A stretch of DNA of 64,000 bases, from the NCBI GenBank assembly GCA_951799425.1, contig OX637394.1:13412501-13476500 (forward strand), in the 5' to 3' direction. Under the pieces are notes generated by a model. That model saw only the letters and a program-made list of their open reading frames with translations. It was not told the origin of the DNA and did no database searches. Source of the DNA: Ilex aquifolium. Taxonomy: Eukaryota > Streptophyta > Magnoliopsida > Aquifoliales > Aquifoliaceae. Position numbers and translations under genes: made by a program. This document shows, piece after piece, positions 24,601-39,400 of this stretch (the stretch's first letter is position 1; each line of letters opens with the position of its first letter).

Positions 24601-27600
24601 AGAGCGATTTATCAGTCCTTGGGTACTGTGGTACTGCATGGCTGGGTTGCGTAATCTATCTTTTTTTTCTTTTTTTGTTCTTTTTGAGAAGCATTCTCTT
24701 GGTCGTTGGTGGTTGTCTTGTTGGTTTTTAGCTGGCATTTGTTTAGCTAGTCTTTATAGGACTGATTTGGTTTGAATGGTATCTTTGCTATAAGCAAATT
24801 GTGATCTCTCTCTCTTTTTTTTTTTTTCCAATTCCAGCCGCCATCAATAGTCTCGGACGAGGTCTGTACTGCATGTGATTTTAACCGTCCTGGCAAAACT
24901 TGTCTTCGGAAACTTGAATGGGTTTGGCGCGGGGAGACATACATGGCTAAGAAAAGGTCAATTTTCATATTCCTCTATTTGTTTTGGGGTTTTTTAGGTT
25001 TCTCTTTTACTGATAATTGGTTATGGACATCAATTTGGGAATATCAGTGATTACTATCATTTGAAGAGACAAATTGAGTCTGAGTTTGTTGAGAGTGTAA
25101 ATGGGCAGTTATCAAAATCTTTTCTTGACCTGCCTAAGGTGGACCAACAATTGAAGCTCAAAGATCGACTAAAGAAATACTGCCAGAAGGTATACATACT
25201 GCCACTTCTAATAGAAGCCCATGCTTAAGCAACAGCTTAGATACTATCTGTTTGTTGGCTTCTTTAGGCATATAAAAGGGTACTTGACAAGCCAGTTACT
25301 GAGCTTCGAGAAGCAGAGATTTGCATGCGGGAAAACCCTTTTTATGTTGACACTGTCCGCAGGTTAGTAACCTAATATTGTATTGTATCATCATTCTCTT
25401 TGCTCCGGTTTGATGTCACGGTTATAGGTTTGATGAGGACTGGGTACAATTTTTCCTACTGAAAACCTGGGTAAAGGCTCTACCGGGTTCAGTTGTCCTA
25501 TGCTAAATCATATTTTCTTTTGTTTTGGTTAAAGCTTTCGAGACAGAAGGTATGAATACAAAGGACTAAATAAAGTTTGGAAAGGGAAGTTGTCAGAAGC
25601 AAAGACTAGTGGGAATCCTATAAAGATACAAGAAGCACAAGTAATGGGTGCTCCATTTCTCGCTCTCTCATGTCTTAAATTTCGTTTATTTTTTATTTGA
25701 ACAGATATACTCACCTGTTGTCAGTGTCATTAATCACTGTCTTTGCCCATTAATATTTGCAGGATATGGTAGTTCTTTATGATTCATTACAACTGGCTCA
25801 TAAGTGTATTCTGAATTCTTTTTATGGATATGTCATGCGCAAGTAAGTTTCCATGTCTTCCTTTAGGCTTTATGTTGCACCTATTTTTTTTGGCTATAGT
25901 ATTTTTTTTTCCAGCTGCTCTCTTTAAATGCATGGTTTGAATGGTTTCTTGCCAGGGGTGCAAGATGGTACTCAATGGAAATGGCAGGGGCTGTTACATA
26001 TACTGGAGCTAAAATTATTCAGAATGCTCGTTTACTGGTTGAAAGAATTGGAAGACCACTTGAACTAGACACAGATGGTATCTGGTGTGCCTTACCTGGG
26101 TCATTCCCAGAAAACTTCACCTTTAAAACAAAGTATGGTTGTCTTGTTCAATATCTGCATGTAGTCTATTTTGGATTTTCTAAGTGTCTAGGAGTCTCTT
26201 TGGTTTTGAAAATTTTAGTGGTTACCTGGTTTGGACGGTGTTACTGGAGACACTGAATCTTATGGGGAACATATATTGCAGAGACTCAAAGAAGAAGCTG
26301 ACAATTTCATATCCTTGTGTTATGCTTAATGTTGATGTGGCAAGTAACAATACAAATGATCAGTACCAGGTTAGAGGATAACTTATTCCTTCCGTATATC
26401 GACTCTCGCACTTTTTGATATGTTGTCATGAGTGTCTAACTTTATTTCTGACAGACACTTGTAGATCCTGTTAGTAAGAAGTATGCCACACATAGCGAAT
26501 GTTCAATTGAATTTGAAGTGGATGGACCCTATAAGGTGAAGTGGCTGAATCCCATAAGCTAATTTCAAATTGTGACTTCTTATTCAGTTTTTACTTTTTT
26601 TTTTTTTTCTGTTTTTTCTTGATAGAAAAAAGTGATTATTGGAAATTATTCTTGGCATGCAGGCAATGATTCTTCCCGCTTCAAAGGAGGAAGGGATTTT
26701 GATCAAGAAGCGTTATGCTGTTTTTAATGATGATGGAACTCTTGCAGAGTTGAAAGGCTTTGAGATCAAGCGCAGAGGTGAGCTAAAGCTCATCAAAGTT
26801 TTCCAGGTATCAACTGTTGCTTACGGAACTTGCCCAACTAAATAATTTTCTACCATGGAATGGGAGATGTTTTTTCTTCACTGTGAAATGCAATTGAGAG
26901 GTTGTTACTTTTTCTATTTAAGACGGTAATGTGTTTAATTTAACTGTATCAGTAGATGCATCCAATGATTTAAGCTGCATATGGTTCTAGTTGTTTTGGC
27001 TAAACCATTTTCTGTTTACTAGCTATGGGTTACTTACAGTGACTTGATGCTACTTTAAAAACAAACTTAGCTTTTATTTCGTAGTGCAAGCTGTGCTCAC
27101 TTGTTATCGGATATCTTTCAAATCAAATGAGCACGTTTGTGTTTCATTCATGGCTAGGGGAACAGTTTATATAAATTTGCTTACAAGTTCTATTTTAGCA
27201 AGCAGGAGTTTGCAATAGCATTATTATAATTCAGCGCTTCTAGTGTTGATGTTCTGTAATTGCCAAGTTGACTTCAGTGGTTCTGCAAATGTTTCAAGAA
27301 GAGAGTCTAGATGCTAAGTATGCTAATGTGGGGCTATAATAAGCACTGTTTGCAATTAAAAAGAACTTGAAAAAAGTGAAATAACAAGGGCAATGGTGAG
27401 ATGTAAAAGAATCTTTGCTCATGACAAAAAGATAAGCTTTGTCTAGGAAGAAAGGATTATGAAAGATGCTCATCTTAAAAAATTTAATTGGCTTTAAGTG
27501 AATGTTCACTGATGTGTCTTGTGAACATTGAAATATTGCTGTTTTTTATTTCATTTTTTATTGAGCCTCCGCCTTTGTAATTTAGTAGCAGAATTCCTGA

Positions 27601-30436
27601 AGATTTGCCATTGAATGGATCCATCTTGAACTGCTTATAAGAAGTAGCCCTTTACACAGCACTTGAAATTGAGATTCGCTTCCATATTGCATCACCAGGA
27701 AAACAGTTGGAAGGTATTAGAATGTCAGAACGCAGCCCATCAATTGAACCACTTGTAATAGATGATTTATTCAAACTCATCTGGTCTAATATAGGACTTC
27801 CTTGTTCTCTATACTTTAAGCTTCCTTGTGGGTCTTTGTTTTTTTAGGAATTAGGATCCATATACTGTTTCATTAGCTGAAGTGGACAAAAAAGAAATGT
27901 GGTCAGATGTTTTGTGCAGTTGAGTATCTTCCTGTGTTTTTGAATTGTTTCTTTGACAGGACTGAAATGTTTGCTGCCAGTTGCTATATAATTATCTTCA
28001 TTATATTTCTGAATGATTTTGTGAACGCAAGCTTCCAAAACTGCATTAATGTTGTTAGTGCTTTAAGTTACGCTGTTCTTTACAGGCTGAACTTTTTGAT
28101 AAATTCCTACATGGGTCAAGCCTTGAGGAGTGCTATTCAGCAGTTGCTTCTGTTGCCAACCGGTGGCTTGATCTTCTTGATGTATGTAACAGGAACATCA
28201 TTCTGTATGATTCCATTGTCAATTTGTTTAGAGTATTCCTCTGAAGTCTTGGGCAGACTCCCTTAACTTTAAACTTACCTTTTGCTATTTACCAAAAAAT
28301 TGTCATGGCTGCATTTGTGAAAAATAGAAAATGGCATTTCTTCTCATGAATTTATGCATTTTTCAGAATCAAGGAAAGGACATTGCAGACAGTGAGTTGC
28401 TTGATTACATTTCAGAATCAAGCACAATGAGCAAGTCCTTAGCAGACTACGGTGAACAAAAGTCATGTGCAGTAACCACTGCAAAACGCCTTGCTGACTT
28501 TCTTGGTGATACAATGGTTAAAGACAAAGGACTGCTTTGTCAGTATATAGTTGCATGTGAACCAAGGGTATGCCTCTGTTCCAACTTGTGGCTTGATGGA
28601 TCTTTTCATGAACTTTCAATATGGACCAATATAGGATAGAATATGACCAGAAAAAAGGTTAAAATAAAATAATAAGAGAGAAACGTAAAGCAATCGAAAT
28701 TATAATAGGGCAACGGTCACTAGAAAATCAGGCTAATGAACAATTTTATTCATGGGTTGGCTAGCCCATTTCCTTTCAGTATAAACTAGAGTTGTTAGTT
28801 TGCTAGAACAGGGCTTTTTGATTAGGAAAACGTACGAAAAGTGAACCGGATATCCCCTGCTTCAGAAGTTGGATTTGGAACTAACCAAAAATCCTATGGT
28901 GCAAAAGAGGATTGGTAAAATGTGAACATAAACATCTTCTTCGTTACTTTTTACCTTTTCCTGGTGCTGCAACCTTGTCAGCCTAATGACGGCTATCCTT
29001 AACAAAAACTATCTATAACTCTTGCAAAAAATTGGCAGCAAGGCTTTGAGTCCTTGCTTAAACTGTTAATTTCCTCATGTTTTACCTGGAATATTGCTTC
29101 CTGGTTATCAACTGTTTCTGACTGATGTGTACTTAGAACTATTTATATCAAAGGAGTGGTGATTGTTGTCCCTTGCCTCATGATGGAAGTATTATCAATC
29201 TCTGGGGTGCCTTATGAGTTATGATTCATCAGCATCAATGCGTGCCATAACAGCATTATCATCACCATTTTCTATACCTACTGCATCAGATCAAGATTAC
29301 TCTCAGTCACATGTTGGACTCATTTCAGTTAAAAAAATAGACGTGGAATTGTGGATTCATTCTCACCCATGCCCCACATGTGCGCTAAAATCTCCTTGTA
29401 TCCATCATACTAATTTTTCATCCAAAGTAGATCAACTTATCACCAATCAAGGATCAAAATTTTGTTTCGGTGCATTGTTTCGGTCACTTAAGAAACAAAA
29501 ACGTTTTGGAACAGAATTAAAACGAATAAAAATTTTTAGAATTTATTTTTGGAACATTGGTCGAAATATACCGAAACATTTTAAAACACTTAAAAATATT
29601 CCTAAACAATGGTGTAAATATGCCGAAACATATCGAAACATCTCAAAACACCTTGAAATGTTCCGAAATACTTCGAAGCATTAGAATTTCGATTTTACTA
29701 TAGATTTGTTTTGGTCTCCTTGGAAACAGAAATGTTTCAGTTGTTTCGAAACGAAAATTTGATTCTTGCACCCAACATCTTTACATTCTACCCATAGGTC
29801 CTTGTCTAAGTCTTTGATTCACTTAATGCCATAGAGTTGCTCTGTAAAGTTGTTTACCATGCGGTCAGAGGTGTACTCAGTCAAGTGATATACACATCTT
29901 CACAATCACTTTGTTTAAGCAGATATTTCATATTCTCTGCAGCCTGTTATGCTCGTCTAAATTTATTTCTAAATGGATCACAGAAAAAGTTGATATTGTT
30001 TTTTTGGTATGTACTAGTATCAGGTGAAAAAGTGCAGATTCATTAGATTTATAATTCTTGTGCCGTAAAATCCCCTATTCAACATTTTCTACCAAGCAAT
30101 TGCTGTCCCTTCTTTTTTTTTTTGATTATTTAATGCTTTTCTTCTTTGTCCATGCAACTTATTGTAGATACAGACTGTAATTAATTTGTGCCAAAAAGCT
30201 ATATTTTAAAGAGTTATCTCATCACTACATTTTTCAAACCAGTAGTTCTATTTTCCAGTCTGTCTTCACTATCACAATTGGCTTTCTTGTGCATCTTTAT
30301 ACGTTACTAATCCGTTTACCGAATGCCATATCTTATCAGAAAATTGAAGATCTTTGTTTGAAATCTGTGGCTTCATCTTTTATTTCCCACAAAATTTGAT
30401 GCTATGGGAATAATCAATGCTTAATTAAGTCATAGA

Positions 30437-30490
<54 letters not shown>

Positions 30491-33400
30491 ATGTGTATAC
30501 ACATTTGCTATGCCCTAAAGTGAATTTTTTTTCCACAATGCTACTTTTGCCTTGCCCTTTGCTGCAACCATAAGTTAATCACTTATTGAAGATAATGCAG
30601 TTGCTCATATGCCAATTTGTTTCTGAAATATGGTTGATCTTTGTTTCGGTGATGATGGCATTTCACGTTGTGGATTGGTCGCGTCAATATATCTACGTTC
30701 TGTCTGATTTGTTGTCCCCACCCTACATATTTGGTCATTCCTTTTGCTTCTCTCTTCTTTTTGATTTTTTATGTATTTCTTTTTGTACTTGGATTTTATG
30801 GTTGTTGTCATGCTAACATGAGCAGGGAACCCCAGTCAGTGAGCGTGCTGTTCCTGTTGCCATATTTGAAACTGATGCTGGTAAAATTCTCTATTAGCTT
30901 ATTGGTTGTACTTTCTTGCATCTTTTACATACAAAGGAGAAAAGGGCTCAGTGTTTCATATTGCAGAAATTATGAAGTTTTATGTAAAGAAGTGGTGCAA
31001 GATTTCATCAGATGTTGGCATCCGCTCCATTGTTGATTGGTCTTATTACAAGCAACGGCTTAGTTCTTCTGTTCAAAAAATTATCACCATTCCTGCTGCA
31101 ATGCAGAAGGTGCCTACTCATTCATTCTTTTCTGTTGAAGTATTCTACCTTTTTGATTTACAACAGTGAGATGATTTTTGCAGGTTGCGAATCCCGTTCC
31201 TAGAGTAGTTCATCCTGATTGGTTGCATAAGAAGGTTCGTGAAAAGGAGGACAAATTTCGCCAACGGAAACTAGTCGATATGTTCAGTTCGTCAAACAAG
31301 GAAGGTCGAATGCAGCCGAGAACTGATGCTAATGCCCCTAACCATGCAATTGACGAACAGAGTATTGAAGATGTGGAAGACTTCAGGAAAAAAGGAAGGA
31401 CTTCTGTTGTTGGACCTAGACCTATCGTTCGTTGTTATGGAGTCAATAATGAACAGCATCTGCTGAAGACAAATTTTCTACTAAATCCTCTCCAAGAAAA
31501 TGCTATCCCTAAGGAAAACATAGACAGAAATGTGGATTATCAAGGATGGCTTGAATTAAAGAAGAGAAAGTGGAAAGAGACTCGTGAGAAAAGGAAGCGA
31601 CAAAGGTACTTTCTTCTTTGACTTCCGCATACTTAGGCCGAATTTGATGGTCTATGCTCGGGTTCTTGATAGTTAGTGGGGCATACCTGACTCTGGCAGG
31701 TTGGACAAATTAAAGGCATTAAACCAAACTAATGCTATTGCTGAGGTGCCTGGTAGTGTGGTTAATCACAAACAAGCTCGGGGAAGAAATGGCGTCAACT
31801 CTTATTTTGAGAAGCATGAGCTTGCCCTTATGGGCAGCCACTGGCAGGTTATGTAGATTTTATGCATTTATTGAGCATTTAGATGCATCCCTTCCTTTCG
31901 TGAGTGCTTAATCTCTTTGTCCATTCACTCAGATAATTCAGCTTGTACCAAGTTCAAAGCATGGGCAATTTTTTGCCTGGGTGGTTGTTGAAGGAACTAT
32001 GCGTAAGATTACTTTAAGTGTTCCCCGAGTATTCTACCTCAACTCTAAAGCTCCTGTCACAGAAGAATTTCCTGGAAGGCGAGTGCACAAGATTCTTCCT
32101 CTTGGACGCCGTAGCCATAACCTAATTGAGGTAGATTGGTTGTTATCATACTCAAGTTAGAAATGAAGGCCTGTAGAACTTAGTCCTCAATTCAAATGTT
32201 GTGTTTTTTCTTCTCTTCTTTTCTCTTCCTATTTTGTATACATTTTACTAGGTCATTATTGATGAAGATCAGTTTAGGGCAGAAAGCAAGAAATTGGCAG
32301 CTCACCTTGCAGATCCTGAAGTTGAGGTCAGATTACATAACCACAAGCACATATGTAGTTGCAACATTGAATGCATGCTTATTCCTTGTTTGCATCCTTT
32401 GCATGGAATATTTGACCCTACTGGACGAAGTACATGACCCTACTAAAGTGTTTTCTCATTTATTTCCTTTCTTGGTATGCATGCATTTTCCATTTTAAAA
32501 AGCTGTGTGACAGCTACATATTTTGGGAATCGCTCTATTTTTTTTTCAATAATTCAATCTCCATGGTAATTATTTTAGCATTGGCTTGTTCTAGTTTTTT
32601 TCTTTTCAGTTCCTTTGTAAAGTTCTCTCACCAGTAGCTCAATTCCTAGTACTTTTAAGTAACACTGTCGTGGCCATGCCTTTCATGATGAGTTCTTATG
32701 TTTCTTGAGTGTATTTACTTATATAATTTGATGCTTTAGCTATCTATACTTGCAGCTAATGTTCCTGAAGTATGATTTGATTTTTGAAATTTTGTTTCGC
32801 TCTCAATGCATTCCAAACATGCTTTTTTGCAATGATGAGTTATAACCCTGACTTAGTTAAAGAAGGAAGTTTATTTAACTTTATTCGGGAACGTTTTTCT
32901 TCTTCATAAAGTTCCACTTGTTTTCAGAAGAATAAACTTCTACACCAAAATTATCATTCCAAGGCTAAGAATGAAGTAATATAAAATTTCACGTTTTTCA
33001 GGATAAATGTTGCTCTTCTTGCCACAATTCTCAGTTTTTAAAATGTGTCTTCTGATATTATTTGATAATAGTTGGGTTATAATAATTTCGTTCTCATTCG
33101 AATAGTAATTTTTTTTCAGGGAATATATGAAACAAAGGTGCCATTGGAGTTCAATGCTCTCCTCCAGATGGGTTGTGTCTGTAAAGTGGATAAAAGAGCT
33201 AAGAAGCGAAATATTAAAGATGGCTGGAGTCTAAGCGAATTGCATATGAAGACAACAACAGAATGCTCTTATCTGGAGCACTCGATCTCTTTCTTCTACT
33301 TGTATCACAGGTAAACTGTGGTGCAGTGTTAATAATAGGGCTACTTGTCTTTAAGCACTACTAAAGCAGCAAGCTATTGTAAGCAAACAAGTTACAATTC

Positions 33401-36400
33401 TTACAGATACGAAATGACATTACTTAAAAATGAAAGCAAATTAAAGCATGTTGGTAGTAAGATATCCCTTAACACGTATATATGATTCTGCTGAAATGAC
33501 TGAAGAACTATCTAACTGGAACCCGACAAAGTACATCCTCAAAAATGAATTCTCGGAAGAAAGTTGGAAATTCCTATTAACTACTATCATGACCCATATC
33601 CAATAAACCAAGATTCTGAGGCTTCGGGCCAAGATAATAAGGTGAGGTGAAGGTGCCAAGCCCATGTACTCAGTCTCACATTGTCTGGAATGAAAAGGCT
33701 ATTGTGCTATATATGGTGGCTTAGCCTTAACTGTTGTAACACGTTTTAAAACCAAATTTTTTTTTTTGGGCAAATAAGGTATTTTGGGATGGTATTGGTG
33801 GTATCAGATTTGGCTCTTCTCATGGTGGTGGGGCGGGTCCAAACTATGATGTATGGTGGGTTGGGTTGTGGTGATTCAGATTCAACACGGGAAGATTCTT
33901 GAGGCTTTGGGCCCAGATGGACAAGGTGAGGAGAGGTAAAGTTAAGGTATCAAGTCCATGTACTTAGTTCCTGTTTGTCGGGCTGAAACAGAAGGTTTTC
34001 TCGGTTATATATGTGGTTGTTGAACCTTTAACCATTAAGACGAGTTTTAAAACCATGAGCCTATGAGGAAACTGGAGAATATCTTGACGTTGGGTTTGGG
34101 ATGTTGCAGAATCTTAAAGAATTATTGGGTTTGGGATGTTACAGAAACTCTTAAGAATTATTGGAAACGAGCTTTAAGTAATGTCAAGCACAATATACGT
34201 CAGAATTGTGGATGCATCTAAGCAATCCCTAGAACTACCAAAAGGTAAAATGTGACACATGTTTGATCCAAACAAAAAAAAATGGAGTAGGATAAGAAGA
34301 GGATTAAAGGAGGGGAGGTTGTGAAAGAAATGTATTTGCTCTCTCATTTGTATTATCATGAAATTAAGAAATACTTTTCATGATCACAAGCCTTACGAGT
34401 AGTCTTCATACTCTAATCAAGCTGCTTAGAATTTATATATATATGTATGTAAAATATTAGGGTATATAGGGTAGAATGAATTTACATTTCTTGTATCTTG
34501 TGGGATAAAATATTGATAACTGATGTCTTTTAACTTTTTTTATTATCATAGCAAAGTTCAGTTGATCAAAATTCTAAGACCATAGCAAAATCTAATTAAC
34601 AATTATGAGACTCTGAAGTCTTGTGCACTGGGTTGTCTTTTCTTGAAGCAAAGTCTAATTGATGTAGTGGAAGTGTGGGATAGTAAGTATTCTACTACTA
34701 GGTTTGATGCCTTGATTGAGGACTACACTGCTGAGGGTACTGACGCATAAAATTGTTAATATGCTGGGCTTAAGTTGATGGAGTTAAGCTTTCGAAAAAA
34801 AAGTTGATGGAGTTTGACCTTTTACAGGTGGGAGGAAGGTTGTGGGCATCCTGAATTTGAATGGGTTGAAATTGGTTATGCTTGAAGGTGTTTGGTCGAA
34901 GAACGTTCTGGAAATCCCTCTTGGAGGTGTAGACATTCGTTGCTAATAGCTCTGTTCTGGGAGCTATTCCTGTGCTGCAAACTAGTAATGTCTGCACATT
35001 ATGCTAAACTTTTGTGGGCTTTTTACTTGATAGGGTTGAGTTATTGTTGAAGGAAAGGGTGGGGCATTTTAGAGTATGACTTTTAGGTTTTAGAAGAATA
35101 GTTTACGCGAGGGTATGCAAATGCCAAAGTCTAAAGAAAGAACAACAAAGGAAGACACTAGACATCATACCTAGATATCCAAAGTCAATAAATTGGGAAT
35201 TTCAATTGCATTACACAATCCTAAAAAATTCGAAATTGGTAATATTTCTAAATTGATCTCGATTGAATATATATGATAAGTATTATATTGGCTCAAAAAA
35301 TAGAAAATTGACTCCTAAAACTACTTCAATCTAATTGTACGTATATAGCCAATGTAATAGGGGAAACAATCGCAAACTCAAATGCTTGAACACAAACTTT
35401 GACATACCATGTTGGATGACCCCTCCCCAAAAAAAAAAAAAAAAAAAAAAAAAGCATTTCAATTCAAAAGCCTTTGGATGGCTATCATGGTCAACAGACT
35501 CGCCCTAATGATTCAAGATCTTATGATCTCTAATTGCATGGTTAAAAAAAAAGGTTATGAAAGAAATATCGTAATCTGCTCCGGACCACTCGTGCATAAG
35601 ATTTTAGAGAATACAAGGTATACCCATTTGAAAGTGTAGATTGCAACTTTTTAACATAGGAAGGCCATCATTAAGGAAATTTTTAAGGCTCTTGTCCATG
35701 ATATCTCATCTTCTTTGAAACGAACCAACATCCAGAATTTACATTTCCTTCATATAATCACATTTTCTTATTCTATTTGATAAATGTCACACCCCCACCT
35801 CGGATCACATAGGGTGGGCGGCGGACCGGCCACCAAGGCTTTAACCAATAAATCCTGTGCATAATAAATACAAAATACAGAAGATGACAAATAATAAAGT
35901 GATCAATTCCACCGACCTAATGAATACCAGAGGAATAAACTAAACACCACAAATATCATTACTAAACTCATGTAAAACAATAATTAAATCATAAGGTTCA
36001 CTACTCTAACATAAACAATATTGTTCCCAAAACAATTGAACATTTATCTCAAAACTATAAAATTTTTTTATTCCTGAAGACCTACAATAAAATAAATCTT
36101 CGATTTCTCTAATCTCTTGTCTATCTGTGGATTTACTTCACACCCTGATCTTCACCTGAAAAATGTTAAATGTTTAGATGAGCACAATGGCCCGTGAATA
36201 GCAACCACCTCTAATGAGGTGTGAAAATAAATTCTAGAGTTTATATACAAAAATAAATTTTGATACACACATAAGTACACCAAATTATATCCCAACCCCT
36301 CCCACATAATCATTTAAACAAAATGATTTCATGATCACAAATAATTTTATAAATGAAAAGATATTTATAACCCAAACTATCACTCATTTTCACAAATAAC

Positions 36401-39400
36401 TTTATAAATGAAAAAACATTTATAATCCAAAACACTCACACACATTCAGTTTCAAATACATTTGTCAAATCATGTTTATTACCACTAGTCTAGTAACTGG
36501 CCCCGCCTTTTGTTACTACTAGCTTGGTACGTCTCTTGTTACCACTAGCCTGGTAACTGGCCTCGTCTCTTGTCATCACTAGCCTGATGACTGGTCCCTA
36601 TGTGCACATCCCTATACCGATCACACCGGTATACAATCTCGTTACCATTTAGACTTGGTAACTTAGTCCCCGTCTCATAAAACATGATTTTCACGCACAC
36701 CAAAATTGTCGTTTTAGTCCCAACGCACACAAAATTTTTCTTTCATCACCAAAGCAATGATATAAAATCATCTCACAAGTTTTCTAAAATTTACATGTAT
36801 AACAGTTCACAATTGCAAAACATTTAATTGCAACTCCAAATATCAACACATATATCATATATATGAAAAATTCACACGCACGCATCCACACATTTAATAT
36901 AGAAAATCCTCTCAAAAGAAGTAGTAACTACTCACCTTGATTCTCAAAATCCAATTCAAAGCCCTCTTTCTCAACTTCAACGCAATCACTACCTAATCCA
37001 AAATAACATATAACGATCAATCTCTATTCCTAATTTCATCGTTTCGTGATTCTATATTTAATTTTTATACTTCCTACCCATTGATATATACTTAATATAT
37101 CTTTTACATATAAATATCCTTTCTAATACGAGGGAATAGAGTATGGAAGTATCTGGGCTGTTTAGAAAAAGTTTCTAAAGTTTTGGGATCAAATCATAAT
37201 TTTTGAAACTTTTGGGGTCAAAGTGTAATTTCTTTGAAAAACGAATTTTCTACTTTTGCCATAAATTTTCTAAAATTCTATTCTTCCAACTTATCAAGTA
37301 AAATAGTGATTAAAATTAAGTTTAGAAGAATATAGGGGTCAAAGTAAAGCTCTTTGAAACTAAAATGATGGATTATGTAATTTATGGACTATGTCTTCTT
37401 CCACCAACGACATCCTCCAGCTTGTATATTCTATAAGTTCATAATCAAATCCCTTTTTCTTTTTCTTTTTCTTCCCAACACATTGATTAAAGTCAATCAA
37501 TTCCAAACAACTATAAATTTAAAGTTTAACCTAATAACTTCAATAATCAACAAAGTACTGAGACTCATATATATATGTATATGTATATAGACACCAACAT
37601 TATAAACCCTACACCATCTAATTGAATAAGAATATAAAACTCATAAGAGAAGTAATCAATCCATACCTTTAATGGAATCAACCTTTTTCCTTTTTCCTCC
37701 TTCCTTCTCTCTCTTTCTCTCTCCCCTAAGTCGCCTCTTTCTTTGTTTCTTCCTTTTTTTCCCCCCCTCTTTTGACTGCCTACATATATATTTATACAAA
37801 GTAAAAGAAACCCCATAGTAACCCTACAATTACTCATTCATTAATTACACTAACATCCCTTTTTAAAAAGAATATCACAAATTGACCTAAACTAAGTTAT
37901 GTATATATATTTTAAAATTTGGAGTATTACAATAAATTTGTATCTCATGCAATAAATTTATCATTTGATTAGCCAAGAGATTATGTCTAGGTCTAAGGTT
38001 AAGGGTGGTCGATCAGTGAGCAATTTATTGAAAAGGAATGTTGCCTTAGTTGGAAAATGACTTTAGAAGTTCCCTTTGGATCAAGATTCCTTATGACATG
38101 CAATTTTGAGGAGCAAATATGGATGACATACTTATTGCTGGGATGCTAACGGGTAATTTCTTAGGAGTTACTTAGCTTCTCGCAGAAGATTAAGTTCATG
38201 TTTGGGATGGCCCGAAAGTATGTTTTTGGGAGAATATTTAGAGGGGAATATTCGTTTTCTAGTCTTTTTCCTCTTCTTTATTGTGTTTCTTATTATTATG
38301 GTAAGTGCATTGCATCTTTAGAACATAGTATTCTTTTCAGGTTTTTTGGGATTTTGGATTTCGTGGGAATCTTTATAATAAAGAACATTTTGAGTTATTT
38401 TTACTTTTTTTTTTTTGCTCAATGGTGTGTCCTTGTCCCAAAACTTGGATATAAGAATGTGGATTAGTGATCCTTCAGATGTCTTTTCTTGTTGATCTTA
38501 CTTTTGAATCTTTAATCGATGATTATTCAATTATATTATTTCCTCCATTATTGAAGATTTGAAAGGCTAAACTGCCTTTAAAGGTGCAAATTTGTGCATG
38601 ATTATTTCTTTATGGTAAGACCAATACCAATGATGTGCTTAAAAAAAAGGGACTTATGATGCCTTTTACCGCTGTGGTGCGTTTTGTGTAGAGTAGTTTG
38701 TGAGAATATGGATCATTTATTCTTGCATTAGCTGTTGACCCTATCTTTATGGCACAAGCTCTTTGACTTTGTTAGCCTTCCTTCGGTGGCTCCGAGATTA
38801 ATGTTATTATGCTTTAACATAGAAGATGGAAGACCCTTTAGCATTTGCTTTTTTTTTTTGCTATCATTTGGGTTTTATGGAAGAAATGAAATGCAAGAAA
38901 TTTTGAAGATAAAAGGGAGGATGTTGATTGCTTATGGGTTTGGCTTCATTTTTTGGCTTCTTTTTGGGCATCTGTGATCAAGGACTTTGAGAATACTCTG
39001 CTTTTTAGTATTATGGCAAGCTGGACTGCAACAAGGATATGGTAATGTTGGTCTTCAATGTGATAGTTCTTTTTTTATGATTTTCTTGTTGTTTATGTTT
39101 GGTCGGACGACTTTTGTTCACCTTTAATTGATTTTGTAACACTTCTTTTTATTTTTTTGTTAATAAAATTGCCATTTCTTATCAAAAAGATTACAGAATT
39201 TATTGTGATTCTATTATATCTCCCAACAATTAAACACCCACAAACCCGCCTGCCAAGGAGATTTCTGCAGACCACATGCCGCCCTTCATAGCTGACTTAC
39301 ATTAGCTTATGTCAGGAAGGACACGAGTGTTGGACATCTTAGAGCTTGTTCCACTTCGATACTATAAAACCTCCAAACTAGTATACAAGCCTTGACGGCC

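Noticed and set aside
30668-31203. Several overlapping frames around exons 27 and 28
   Set aside because: They are out-of-frame shadows; the true frame is fixed by [10 protein letters not shown] and [11 protein letters not shown].
36479-36662. CRISPR-like array
   Set aside because: This is a plant nuclear solo LTR. The repeats are imperfect palindromes of differing sequence, without uniform spacers.
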